A stretch of 64,000 nt of DNA from Marthasterias glacialis (lineage: Eukaryota; Echinodermata; Asteroidea; Forcipulatida; Asteriidae). The stretch lies in assembly GCA_911728455.2 (NCBI GenBank), contig OU452235.1:13502634-13566633 (forward strand), given 5' to 3'. The notes under the pieces are model-generated. The model was not told the origin of the DNA. It ran no database searches and saw only the letters and a program-made list of their open reading frames with translations. The translations under genes and the position numbers were made by a program. The first letter of the stretch is position 1; the number at the start of each line of letters is the position of its first letter. Below, piece after piece: positions 1 through 10,982 of this stretch.

Positions 1-1440
1 CTTGGCTATTGTTGACGTACACACAGCATGGCCGTATGCACTGGACATCCTCGGGGTGTCCTCACTCCGCAGTCCTTGGCATCCTCCCTATTTATTCTGC
101 AGCCCTCAAACCGGCATTTTCGGAAAGCCCATGAGCAGGGCTTTCCAACAGTGTCAGATTTGTCAGTTTCTTGCCAATACTTTGGGAGATAGAGCCGTTG
201 CTAAGTCTTGTTTTCACTCTGTTACAGCTTCGTGTACAAAAGTGCCATTAGACAGGCGTTTGAAGCGCATTCGGAGCAGCCCCGCTCCCTGGTCGTTTCA
301 AGGCGGAAGATGGCCTTGGATGGCCGGGAAAATTGGATTTTCGGATGCAAGACTAAGGCAGCTAACTGCAGGTACAAGAAAATTCTCTCTAGCCCCATTA
401 TTTGTGGAGTTATTGGCCTTGGCGCAGCCGACTTCTTTTTTCGGTTTTTTTTTTTTTTTTTTTTTTTGCTGGCTTCGGTCCAGCACACACGTAGCGGCCT
501 TGGCTATTGTTGACGTACACGCAGCATGGCCGTATGCACTGGACATTCTCGCGGTGTCCTCACTCCGCAGTCCTTGGCATCCTCCCTATTTATCATGCAG
601 CCCTCAAACCGGCATTTTTGGAAAGCCCATGAGCAGGGCTTTCCAACAGTGTAAGATTTGTCAGTTTCTTGCAAATACTTTGGGAGATAGAGCCGTTGCT
701 AAATCTTGTTTTCACTCTGTTACAGCTACGTGTACAAAAGTGCCAGTAGACAGGCGTTTGAAGCGCATTCGGAGCAGCCCCGCTCCCTGGTCATTTCAAG
801 GCGGAAGATGGCCTTGGATGGCCGGGAAAATTAGATTTTCGGATGCAGGACTATGGCAGCTAACTGCAGGTACAAGAAAATTCTCTCTAGCCCCATTATT
901 TGTGGAGTTATTGGCCTTGGCGCAGCCGACTTCTTTTTTCGTTTTTTTTTTTTTTTTTTTTTTTTTGCTGGCTTCGGTCCAGCACACACGTAGCGGCCTT
1001 GGCTATTGTTGACGTACACACAGCATGGCCGTATGCACTGGACATCCTCGGGGTGTCCTCACTCCGCAGTCCCTGGCATCCTCCCTATTTATCTAGCAGC
1101 CCTCAGACCGGCATTTTCGGAAAGCCCATGAGCAGGGCTTTCCAACAGTGTCAGATTTGTCAGTTTCTTGCCAATACTTTGGGAGATAGAGCCGTTGCTC
1201 AGTCTTGTTTTCACTCTGTTACAGCTTCGTGTACAAAAGTGCCATTAGACAGGCGTTTGAAGCGCATTCGGAGCAGCCCCGCTCCCTGGTCGTTTCAAGG
1301 CGGAAGATGGCCTTGGATGGCCGGGAAAATTAGATTTTCGGATGCAGGACTATGGCAGCTAACTGCAGGTACAAGAAAATTCTCTCTAGCCCCATTATTT
1401 GTGGAGTTATTGGCCTTGGCGCAGCCGACTTCTTTTTTCG

Positions 1441-1465
1441 TTTTTTTTTTTTTTTTTTTTTTTTT
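1441..1465 (+). repeat. homopolymer T-run of the unit (example)
   Basis: A run of 25 T, always preceded by cttttttcg, cggc or a close variant and followed by gctgg or ggctgg. Across the array it ranges from 9-10 T (near 21,952, 22,932 and 25,431) to 33 or more (near 32,932 and 38,424). Some copies are interrupted by A, G or C. It is the main cause of unit-length variation. Exact lengths are the bases most likely to be affected by sequencing or assembly error. Confidence 0.95.
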
Positions 1466-1482
1466 GCTGGCTTCGGTCCAGC
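1466..1482 (+). other. UUCG-type hairpin next to the T-run (example)
   Basis: gctgg and ccagc form a 5-bp stem around cttcggt. A C-G pair can close a TTCG loop with one bulged T. It lies directly after the T-run in nearly every unit. Some units read ggccagc instead of ggtccagc (for example near 23,451, 33,978 and 36,965), which removes the bulge and leaves the stem intact. cUUCGg is a known very stable RNA tetraloop; whether the repeat is transcribed is unknown. Confidence 0.5.
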
Positions 1483-1617
1483 ACACACGTAGCGGCCTTG
1501 GCTATTGTTGACGTACACACAGCATGGCCGTATGCACTGGACATCCTCGGGGTGTCCTCACTCCGCAGTCCCTGGCATCCTCCCTATTTATCTAGCAGCC
1601 CTCAGACCGGCATTTTC

Positions 1618-1642
1618 GGAAAGCCCATGAGCAGGGCTTTCC
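1618..1642 (+). other. 9-bp dyad symmetry in the unit (example)
   Basis: ggaaagccc, a 7-nt spacer atgagca, then gggctttcc: a perfect 9-bp inverted repeat found in most units. Common variants change one arm only (aaagtcc on the left, ctttcta on the right). These would still pair as G-U in RNA but mismatch as a DNA cruciform. A few units (near 24,115 and 26,614, aggcctttcc) break the stem. I saw no two-sided compensatory change. Confidence 0.6.
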
Positions 1643-4474
1643 AACAGTGTCAGATTTGTCAGTTTCTTGCCAATACTTTGGGAGATAGAGCCGTTGCTAA
1701 GTCTTGTTTTCACTCTGTTACAGCTTCGTGTACAAAAGTGCCATTAGACAGGCGTTTGAAGCGCATTCGGAGCAGCCCCGCTCCCTGGTCGTTTCAAGGC
1801 GGAAGATGGCCTTGGATGGCCGGGAAAATTAGATTTTCGGATGCAGGACTATGGCAGCTAACTGCAGGTACAAGAAAATTCTCTCTAGCCCCATTATTTG
1901 TGGAGTTATTGGCCTTGGCGCAGCCGACTTCTTTTTTCGTTTTTTTTTTTTTTTTTTTTTTTTGGGCTGGCTTCGTTCCAGCACACACGTAGCGGCCTTG
2001 GCTATTGTTGACGTACACACAGCATGGCCGTATGCACTGGACATCCTCGGGGTGTCCTCACTCCGCAGTCCCTGGCATCCTCCCTATTTATCCTGCAGCC
2101 CTCAGACCGGCATTTTCGGAAAGCCCATGAGCAGGGCTTTCCAACAGTGTCAGATTTGTCAGTTTCTTGCCAATACTTTGGGAGATAGAGCCGTTGCTAA
2201 CTCTTGTTTTCACTCTGTTACAGCTTCGTGTACAAAAGTGCCATTAGACAGGCGTTTGAAGCGCATTCGGAGCAGCCCCGCTCCCTGGTCGTTTCAAGGC
2301 GGAAGATGGCCTTGGATGGCCGGGAAAACCAGATTTTCGGATGCAGGAGTATGGCAGCTAACTGCAGGTACAAGAAAATTCTCTCTAGCCCCATTATTTG
2401 TGGAGTTATTGGCCTTGGCGCAGCCGACTTCTTTTTTCGGCGTTTTTTTTTTTTTTTTTTTTTTTTTTTTCGCTGGCTTCGGTCCAGCACACACGTAGCA
2501 GCCTTGGCTATTGTTGACGTACAGACAGCATGGCCGTATGCACTGGACATCCTCGGGGTGTCCTCACTCCGCAGTCCCTGGCATCCTCCCTATTTATCCT
2601 GCAGCCCTCGGACCGGCATTTTCTGAAAGCCCATGAGCAGGGCTTTCCAACAGTGTCAGATTTGTCAGTTTCTTGCCAATACTTTGGGAGATAGAGCCGT
2701 TGCTATGTCTTGTTTTCACTCTGTTACAGCTTCGTGTACAAAAGTGCCATTAGACAGGCGTTTGAAGCGCATTCGGAGCAGCCCCGCTCCCTGGTCGTTT
2801 CAAGGCGGAAGATGGCCTTGGATGGCCGGGAAAACCAGATTTTCGGATGCAGGACTATGGCAGCTAACTGCAGGTACAAGAAAATTCTCTCTAGCCCCAT
2901 TATTTGTGGAGATATTGGCCTTGGCGCAGCCGACTTCTTTTTTCGGTTTTTTTTTTTTTTTTTTTTTTTTTCTGCTGGCTTCGGTCCAGCACACACGTAG
3001 CGGCCTTGGCTATTGTTGACGTACACACAGCATGGCCGTGTGCACTGGACATCCTCGGGGTGTCCTCACTCCGCAGTCCTTGGCATCCTCCCTATTTATC
3101 CTGCAGCCCTCAAACCGGCATTTTTGGAAAGCCCATGAGCAGGGCTTTCCAACAGTGTCAGATTTGTCAGTTTCTTGCCAATACTTTGGGAGATAGAGCC
3201 GTTGCTAAGTCTTGTTTTCACTCTGTTACAGCTTCGTGTACAAAAGTGCCATTAGACAGGCGTTTGAAGCGCATTCGGAGCAGCCCCGCTCCCTGGTCGT
3301 TTCAAGGCGGAAGATGGCCTTGGATGGCCGGGAAAATTAGATTTTCGGATGCAGGACTATGGCAGCTAACTGCAGGTACAAGAAAATTCTCTCTAGCCCC
3401 ATTATTTGTGGAGTTATTGGCCTTGGCGCAGCCGACTTCTTTTTTCGTTTTTTTTTTTTTTTTTTTTTTTTTTGCTGGCTTCGGTCCAGCACACACGTAG
3501 CGGCCTTGGCTATTGTTGACGTACACACAGCATGGCCGTATGCACTGGACATCCTCGGGGTGTCCTCACTCCGCAGTCCTTGGCATCCTCCCTATTTATC
3601 CTGCAGCCCTCAAACCGGCATTTTCGGAAAGCCCATGAGCAGGGCTTTCCAACAGTGTAAGATTTGTCAGTTTCTTGCCAATACTTTGGGAGATAGAGCC
3701 GTTGCTAAGTCTTGTTTTCACTCTGTTACAGCTTCGTGTACAAAAGTGCTATTAGACAGGCGTTTGAAGCGCATTCGGAGCAGCCCCGCTCCCTGGTCGT
3801 TTCAAGGCGGAAGATGGCCTTGGATGGCCGGGAAAATTAGATTTTCGGATGCAGGACTATGGCAGCTAACTGCAGGTACAAGAAAATTCTCTCTAGCCCC
3901 ATTATTTGTGGAGTTATTGGCCTTGGCGCAGCCGACTTCTTTTTTCGTTTTTTTTTTTTTTTTTTTTTTTTTTGGCTGGCTTCGGTCCAGCACACACGTA
4001 GCGGCCTTGGCTATTGTTGACGTACACACAGCATGGCCGTATGCACTGGACATCCTCGGGGTGTCCTCACTCCGCAGTCCCTGGCATCCTCCCTATTTAT
4101 CCTGCAGCCCTCAGACCGGCATTTTCGGAAAGCCCATGAGCAGGGCTTTCCAACAGTGTCAGATTTGTCAGTTTCTTGCCAATACTTTGGGAGATAGAGC
4201 CGTTGCTAAGTCTTGTTTTCACTCTGTTACAGCTTCGTGTACAAAAGTGCCATTAGACAGGCGTTTGAAGCGCATTCGGAGCAGCCCCGCTCCCTGGTCG
4301 TTTCAAGGCGGAAGATGGCCTTGGATGGCCGGGAAAACCAGATTTTCGGATGCAGGAGTATGGCAGCTAACTGCAGGTACAAGAAAATTCTCTCTAGCCC
4401 CATTATTTGTGGAGTTATTGGCCTTGGCGCAGCCGACTTCTTTTTTCGGTTTTTTTTTTTTTTTTTTTTTTTTT

Positions 4475-7400
4475 GCGGGCTTCGGTCCAGCACACACGTA
4501 GCGGCCTTGGCTATTGTTGACGTACACACAGCATGGCCGTGTGCACTGGACATCCTCGGGGTGTCCTCACTCCGCAGTCCTTGGCATCCTCCCTATTTAT
4601 CTAGCAGCCCTCAGACCGTCATTTTCGGAAAGCCCATGAGCAGGGCTTTCCAACAGTGTCAGATTTGTCAGTTTCTTGCCAATACTTTGGGAGATAGAGC
4701 CGTTGCTAAGTCTTGTTTTCACTCTGTTACAGCTTCGTGTACAAAAGTGCCATTAGACAGGCGTTTGAAGCGCATTCGGAGCAGCCCCGCTCCCTGGTCG
4801 TTTCAAGGCGGAAGATGGCCTTGGATGGCCGCGAAAACCAGATTTTCGGATGCAGGACTATGGCAGCTAACTGCAGGTACAAGAAAATTCTCTCTAGCCC
4901 CATTATTTGTGGAGTTATTGGCCTTGGCGCAGCCGACTTCTTTTTTCGGTTTTTTTTTTTTTTTTTTTTTTGCTGGCTTCGGTCCAGCACACACGTAGCG
5001 GCCTTGGCTATTGTTGACGTACACACAGCATGGCCGTATGCGCTGGACATCCTCGGGGTGTCCTCACTCCGCAGTCCTTGGCATCCTCCCTATTTATCCT
5101 GCAGCCCTCAAACTGGCATTTTTGGAAAGCCCATGAGCAGGGCTTTCCAACAGTGTCAGATTTGTCAGTTTCTTGCCAATACTTTGGGAGATAGAGCCGT
5201 TGCTAAGTCTTGTTTTCACTCTGTTACAGCTTCGTGTACAAAAGTGCCATTAGACAGGCGTTTGAAGCGCATTCGGAGCAGCCCCGCTCCCTGGTCGTTT
5301 CAAGGCGGAAGATGGCCTTGGATGGCCGGGAAAACCAGATTTTCGGATGCAGGACTATGGCAGCTAACTGCAGGTACAAGAAAATTCTCTCTAGCCCCAT
5401 TATTTGTGGAGTTATTGGCCTTGGCGCAGCCGACTTCTTTTTTCGTTTTTTTTTTTTTTTTTTTTTTTTGCTGGCTTCGGTCCAGCACACACGTAGCGGC
5501 CTTGGCTATTGTTGACGTACACACAGCATGGCCGTATGCACTGGACATCCTCGGGGTGTCCTCACTCCGCAGTCCCTGGCATCCTCCCTATTTATCCTGC
5601 AGCCCTCAAACCGGCATTTTCGGAAAGCCCATGAGCAGGGCTTTCCAACAGTGTCAGATTTGTCAGTTTCTTGCCAATACTTTGGGAGATAGAGCCGTTG
5701 CTAAGTCTTGTTTTCACTCTGTTACAGCTTCGTGTACAAAAGTGCCATTAGACAGGCGTTTGAAGCGCATTCGGAGCAGCCCCGCTCCCTGGTCGTTTCA
5801 AGGCGGAAGATGGCCTTGGATGGCCGGGAAAATTAGATTTTCGGATGCAGGACTATGGAAGCTAACTGCAGGTACAAGAAAATTCTCTCTAGCCCCATTA
5901 TTTGTGGAGTTATTGGCCTTGGCGCAGCCGACTTCTTTTTTCGTTTTTTTTTTTTTTTTTTTTTTTTTTTTGGCTGGCTTCGGTCCAGCACACACGTAGC
6001 GGCCTTGGCTATCGTTGACGTACACACAGCATGGCCGTATGCACTGGACATCCTCGGGGTGTCCTCACTCCGCAGTCCCTGGCATCCTCCCTATTTATCC
6101 TGCAGCCCTCAGACCGGCATTTTCGGAAAGCCCATGAGCAGGGCTTTCCAACAGATTCAGATTTGTCAGTTTCTTGCCAATACTTTGGGAGATAGAGCCG
6201 TTGCTAACTCTTGTTTTCACTCTGTTACAGCTTCGTGTACAAAAGTGCCATTGGACAGGCGTTTGAAGCGCATTCGGAGCAGCCCCGCTCCCTGGTCGTT
6301 TCAAGGCGGAAGATGGCCTTGGATGGCCGGGAAAACCAGATTTTCGGATGCAGGACTATGGCAGCTAACTGCAGGTACAAGAAAATTCTCTCTAGCCCCA
6401 TTATTTGTGGAGTTATTGGCCTTGGCGCAGCCGACTTCTTTTTTCGGTTTTTTTTTTTTTTTTTTTTTTTTTTCTGGCTTCGGTCCAGCACACACGTAGC
6501 GGCCTTGGCTATTGTTGACGTACACACAGCATGGCCGTGTGCACTGGACATCCTCGGGGTGTCCTCACTCCGCAGTCCTTGGCATCCTCCCTATTTATCT
6601 AGCAGCCCTCAAACCGGCATTTTTGGAAAGCCCATGAGCAGGGCTTTCCAACAGTGTCAGATTTGTCAGTTTCTTGCCAATACTTTGGGAGATAGAGCCG
6701 TTGCTAAGTCTTGTTTTCACTCTGTTACAGCTTCGTGTACAAAAGTGCCATTAGACAGGCGTTTGAAGCGCATTCGGAGCAGCCCCGCTCCCTGGTCGTT
6801 TCAAGGCGGAAGATGGCCTTGGATGGCCGGGAAAACCAGATTTTCGGATGCAGGACTATGGCAGCTAACTGCAGGTACAAGAAAATTCTCTCTAGCCCCA
6901 TTATTTGTGGAGTTATTGGCCTTGGCGCAGCCGACTTCTTTTTTCGGTTTTTTTTTTTTTTTTTTTTTTGCTGGCTTCGGTCCAGCACACACGTAGCGGC
7001 CTTGGCTATTGTTGACGTACACACAGCATGGCCGTATGCACTGGACATCCTCGGGGTGTCCTCACTCCGCAGTCCTTGGCATCCTCCCTATTTATCCTGC
7101 AGCCCTCAAACCGGGTTTTTTGGAAAGCCCATGAGCAGGGCTTTTCAACAGTGTCAGATTTGTCAGTTTCTTGCCAATACTTTGGGAGATAGAGCCGTTG
7201 CTAAGTCTTGTTTTCACTCTGTTACAGCTTCGTGTACAAAAGTGCCATTAGACAGGCGTTTGAAGCGCATTCGGAGCAGCCCCGCTCCCTGGTCATTTCA
7301 AGGCGGAAGATGGCCTTGGATGGCCGGGAAAACCAGATTTTCGGATGCAGGACTATGGCAGCTAACTGCAGGTACAAGAAAATTCTCTCTAGCCCCATTA

Positions 7401-8445
7401 TTTGTGGAGTTATTGGCCTTGGCGCAGCCGACTTCTTTTTTCGTTTTTTTTTTTTTTTTTTTTTTTTGCTGGCTTCGGTCCAGCACACACGTAGTGGCCT
7501 TGGCTATTGTTGACGTACACACAGCATGGCCGTATGCACTGGACATCCTCGGGGTGTCCTCACTCCGCAGTCCCTGGCATCCTCCCTATTTATCCTGCAG
7601 CCCTCAAACCGGCATTTTCGGAAAGCCCATGAGCAGGGCTTTCCAACAGTGTCAGATTTGTCAGTTTCTTGCCAATACTTTGGGAGATAGAGCCGTTGCT
7701 AAGTCTTGTTTTCACTCTGTTACAGCTTCGTGTACAAAAGTGCCATTAGACAGGCGTTTGAAGCGCATTCGGAGCAGCCCCGCTCCCTGGTCGTTTCAAG
7801 GCGGAAGATGGCCTTGGATGGCCGGGAAAATTAGATTTTCGGATGCAGGACTATGGAAGCTAACTGCAGGTACAAGAAAATTCTCTCTAGCCCCATTATT
7901 TGTGGAGTTATTGGCCTTGGCGCAGCCGACTTCTTTTTTCGTTTTTTTTTTTTTTTTTTTTTTTTTTTTGGCTGGCTTCGGTCCAGCACACACGTAGCGG
8001 CCTTGGCTATCGTTGACGTACACACAGCATGGCCGTATGCACTGGACATCCTCGGGGTGTCCTCACTCCGCAGTCCCTGGCATCCTCCCTATTTATCCTG
8101 CAGCCCTCAGACCGGCATTTTCGGAAAGCCCATGAGCAGGGCTTTCCAACAGATTCAGATTTGTCAGTTTCTTGCCAATACTTTGGGAGATAGAGCCGTT
8201 GCTAACTCTTGTTTTCACTCTGTTACAGCTTCGTGTACAAAAGTGCCATTAGACAGGCGTTTGAAGCGCATTCGGAGCAGCCCCGCTCCCTGGTCGTTTC
8301 AAGGCGGAAGATGGCCTTGGATGGCCGGGAAAACCAGATTTTCGGATGCAGGAGTATGGCAGCTAACTGCAGGTACAAGAAAATTCTCTCTAGCCCCATT
8401 ATTTGTGGAGTTATTGGCCTTGGCGCAGCCGACTTCTTTTTTCGG

Positions 8446-8473
<28 letters not shown>
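4475..8473. repeat. array block 2: 4-mer higher-order repeat, two copies
   Basis: Two tandem copies of a four-unit block with period about 1,998 bp. Shared private markers: tggaagcta (5,858 and 7,856), gctatcgttg (6,009 and 8,006), caacagattcag (6,151 and 8,149), gtgtgcactgg plus tctagcag (4,540-4,600 and 6,538-6,600). A few later changes separate them, for example ccgggttttttgg near 7,112 only in the second copy. Confidence 0.85.
5230..5373 (+). other. splice-site-bounded 144-nt pseudo-exon in the unit (example)
   Basis: Upstream is cttgttttcactctgttacag, an acceptor-like pyrimidine tract ending in AG. Downstream is ctgcag followed by gtacaag, a donor-like match. The segment between is exactly 144 nt. 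Read in the frame opening with TTC it gives 47 codons (FVYKSAIRQAF... to ...MAANC) with phase 2 at both ends, so it is a symmetric cassette. In this copy the frame is open. In roughly 37 of 119 units it is interrupted by a stop (mostly TAG at the codon after GREN, or TAA where gccggg became gccgtt), so there is no sign of coding constraint over the array. I recognise no protein family. It could be a captured ancestral exon or coincidence. Confidence 0.25.
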
Positions 8474-8477
<4 letters not shown>

Positions 8478-9471
8478 GCTTCGGTCCAGCACACACGTAG
8501 CGGCCTTGGCTATTGTTGACGTACACACAGCATGGCCGTATGCACTGGACATCCTCGGGGTGTCCTCACTCCGCAGTCCCTGGCATCCTCCCTATTTATC
8601 CTGCAGCCCTCAAACCGGCATTTTCGGAAAGCCCATGAGCAGGGCTTTCCAACAGTGTCAGATTTGTCAGTTTCTTGCCAATACTTTGGGAGATAGAGCC
8701 GTTGCTAAGTCTTGTTTTCACTCTGTTACAGCTTCGTGTACAAAAGTGCCATTAGACAGGCGTTTGAAGCGCATTCGGAGCAGCCCCGCTCCCTGGTCGT
8801 TTCAAGGCGGAAGATGGCCTTGGATGGCCGGGAAAATTAGATTTTCGGATGCAGGACTATGGCAGCTAACTGCAGGTACAAGAAAATTCTCTCTAGCCCC
8901 ATTATTTGTGGAGTTATTGGCCTTGGCGCAGCCGACTTCTTTTTTCGTTTTTTTTTTTTTTTTTTTTTTTGTTGGCTGGCTTCGGTCCAGCACACACGTA
9001 GCGGCCTTGGCTATTGTTGACGTACACACAGCATGGCCGTATGCACTGGACATCCTCGGGGTGTCCTCACTCCGCAGTCCTTGGCATCCTCCCTATTTAT
9101 CTAGCAGCCCTCAGACCGGCATTTTCGGAAAGCCCATGAGCAGGGCTTTCCAACAGTGTCAGATTTGTCAGTTTCTTGCCAATACTTTGGGAGATAGAGC
9201 CGTTGCTAAGTCTTGTTTTCACTCTGTTACAGCTTCGTGTACAAAAGTGCCATTAGACAGGCGTTTGAAGCGCATTCGGAGCAGCCCCGCTCCCTGGTCG
9301 TTTCAAGGCGGAAGATGGCCTTGGATGGCCGGGAAAACCAGATTTTCGGATGCAGGAGTATGGCAGCTAACTGCAGGTACAAGAAAATTCTCTCTAGCCC
9401 CATTATTTGTGGAGTTATTGGCCTTGGCGCAGCCGACTTCTTTTTTTGGTTTTTTTTTTTTTTTTTTTTTT
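8474..9471. repeat. array units between blocks 2 and 4
   Basis: Two units in ordinary single-unit arrangement. The second has tctagcag and a gtatggcag core. The T-run near 8,947 is interrupted by one G, giving gttggctgg at its end. Confidence 0.8.
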
Positions 9472-10446
9472 GGCTGGCTTCGGTCCAGCACACACGTAGC
9501 GGCCTTGGCTATTGTTGACGTACACACACCATGGCCGTGTGCACTGGACATCCTCGGGGTGTCCTCACTCCGCAGTCCTTGGCATCCTCCCTATTTATCT
9601 AGCAGCCCTCAGACCGGCATTTTCGGAAAGCCCATGAGCAGGGCTTTCCAACAGTGTCAGATTTGTCAGTTTCTTGCCAATACTTTGGGAGATAGAGCCG
9701 TTGCTAAGTCTTGTTTTCACTCTGTTACAGCTTCGTGTACAAAAGTGCCATTAGACAGGCGTTTGAAGCGCATTCGGAGCAGCCCCGCTCCCTGGTCGTT
9801 TCAAGGCGGAAGATGGCCTTGGATGGCCGGGAAAACCAGATTTTCGGATGCAGGACTATGGCAGCTAACTGCAGGTACAAGAAAATTTTCTCTAACCCCA
9901 TTATTTGTGGAGTTATTGGCCTTGGCGCAGCCGACTTCTTTTTTCGGTTTTTTTTTTTTTTTTTTTTTTTTTGCTGGCTTCGGTCCAGCACACACGTAGC
10001 GGCCTTGGCTATTGTTGACGTACACACAGCATGGCCGTATGCGCTGGACATCCTCGGGGTGTCCTCACTCCGCAGTCCTTGGCATCCTCCCTATTTATCC
10101 TGCAGCCCTCAAACCGGCATTTTTGGAAAGCCCATGAGCAGGGCTTTCCAACAGTGTAAGATTTGTCAGTTTCTTGCCAATACTTTGGGAGATAGAGCCG
10201 TTGCTAAGTCTTGTTTTCACTCTGTTACAGCTTCGTGTACAAAAGTGCCATTAGACAGGCGTTTGAAGCGCATTCGGAGCAGCCCCGCTCCCTGGTCGTT
10301 TCAAGGCGGAAGATGGCATTGGATGGCCGGGAAAACCAGATTTTCGGATGAAGGACTATGGCAGCTAACTGCAGGTACAAGAAAATTCTCTCTAGCCCCA
10401 TTATTTGTGGAGTTATTGGCCTTGGCGCAGCCGACTTCTTTTTTCG

Positions 10447-10479
<33 letters not shown>

Positions 10480-10949
10480 GCTTCGGTCCAGCACACACGT
10501 AGCGGCCTTGGCTATTGTTGACGTACACACAGCATGGCCGTATGCACTGGACATCCTCGGGGTGTCCTCACTCCGCAGTCCTTGGCATCCTCCCTATTTA
10601 TCCTGCAGCCCTCAAACCGGCATTTTTGGAAAGCCCATGAGCAGGGCTTTCCAACAGTGTCAGATTTGTCAGTTTCTTGCCAATACTTTGGGAGATAGAG
10701 CCGTTGCTAAGTCTTGTTTTCACTCTGTTACAGCTTCGTGTACAGAAGTGCCATTAGACAGGCGTTTGAAGCGCATTCGGAGCAGCCCCGCTCCCTGGTC
10801 GTTTCAAGGCGGAAGATGGCCTTGGATGGCCGGGAAAATTAGATTTTCGGATGAAGGACTATGGCAGCTAACTGCAGGTACAAGAAAATTCTCTCTAGCC
10901 CCATTATTTGTGGAGTTATTGGCCTTGGCGCAGCCGACTTCTTTTTTCG

Positions 10950-10982
<33 letters not shown>

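Larger units (their letters stand above)
1466..1963 (+). repeat. representative satellite unit (landmarks)
   Basis: A typical unit read from the base after one T-run to the end of the next. Order of landmarks: a UUCG-loop hairpin (1466-1482), a tgacgtac CRE-like word near 1510, TATA-like ctatttat (1584-1591), a 9-bp dyad (1618-1642), a pyrimidine-rich stretch ending in acag (to 1723), a 144-nt splice-site-bounded core (1724-1867), a gcgcagccgacttc block, cttttttcg, and the T-run (1940-1963). This copy has tctagcag after the TATA-like word where most have tcctgcag. The unit boundary chosen is arbitrary because the array is circularly permuted. Confidence 0.9.
1..4474. repeat. array block 1: mixed single units
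   Basis: About nine units with no clear multi-unit period. Units near 1,000-1,960 are close neighbours sharing tctagcag and the stop-bearing core. The stretch from about 300 to 815 carries markers (aagactaaggcag, acacgcagcatgg, attctcgcgg) otherwise seen together only near 29.3-29.8 and 31.8-32.3 kb. Confidence 0.85.

Noticed and set aside
1430-1490. Unit as a Pol III gene (T-run terminator) or tRNA/7SL-derived SINE
   Set aside because: No convincing A box or B box at proper spacing on either strand and no tRNA, 5S, 7SL or snRNA similarity that I could recognise.
1584-1591. TATA box and CRE-like word in each unit as a real promoter
   Set aside because: ctatttat and tgacgtac are short and common; no initiator or conserved spacing evidence beyond the repetition itself.
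8209-9999. Long plus-strand frames in the array (380-698 codons)
   Set aside because: They are the stop-free frame of the satellite read through several units; start points differ, the T-run encodes polyphenylalanine of random length, and frame is kept only by chance unit length.
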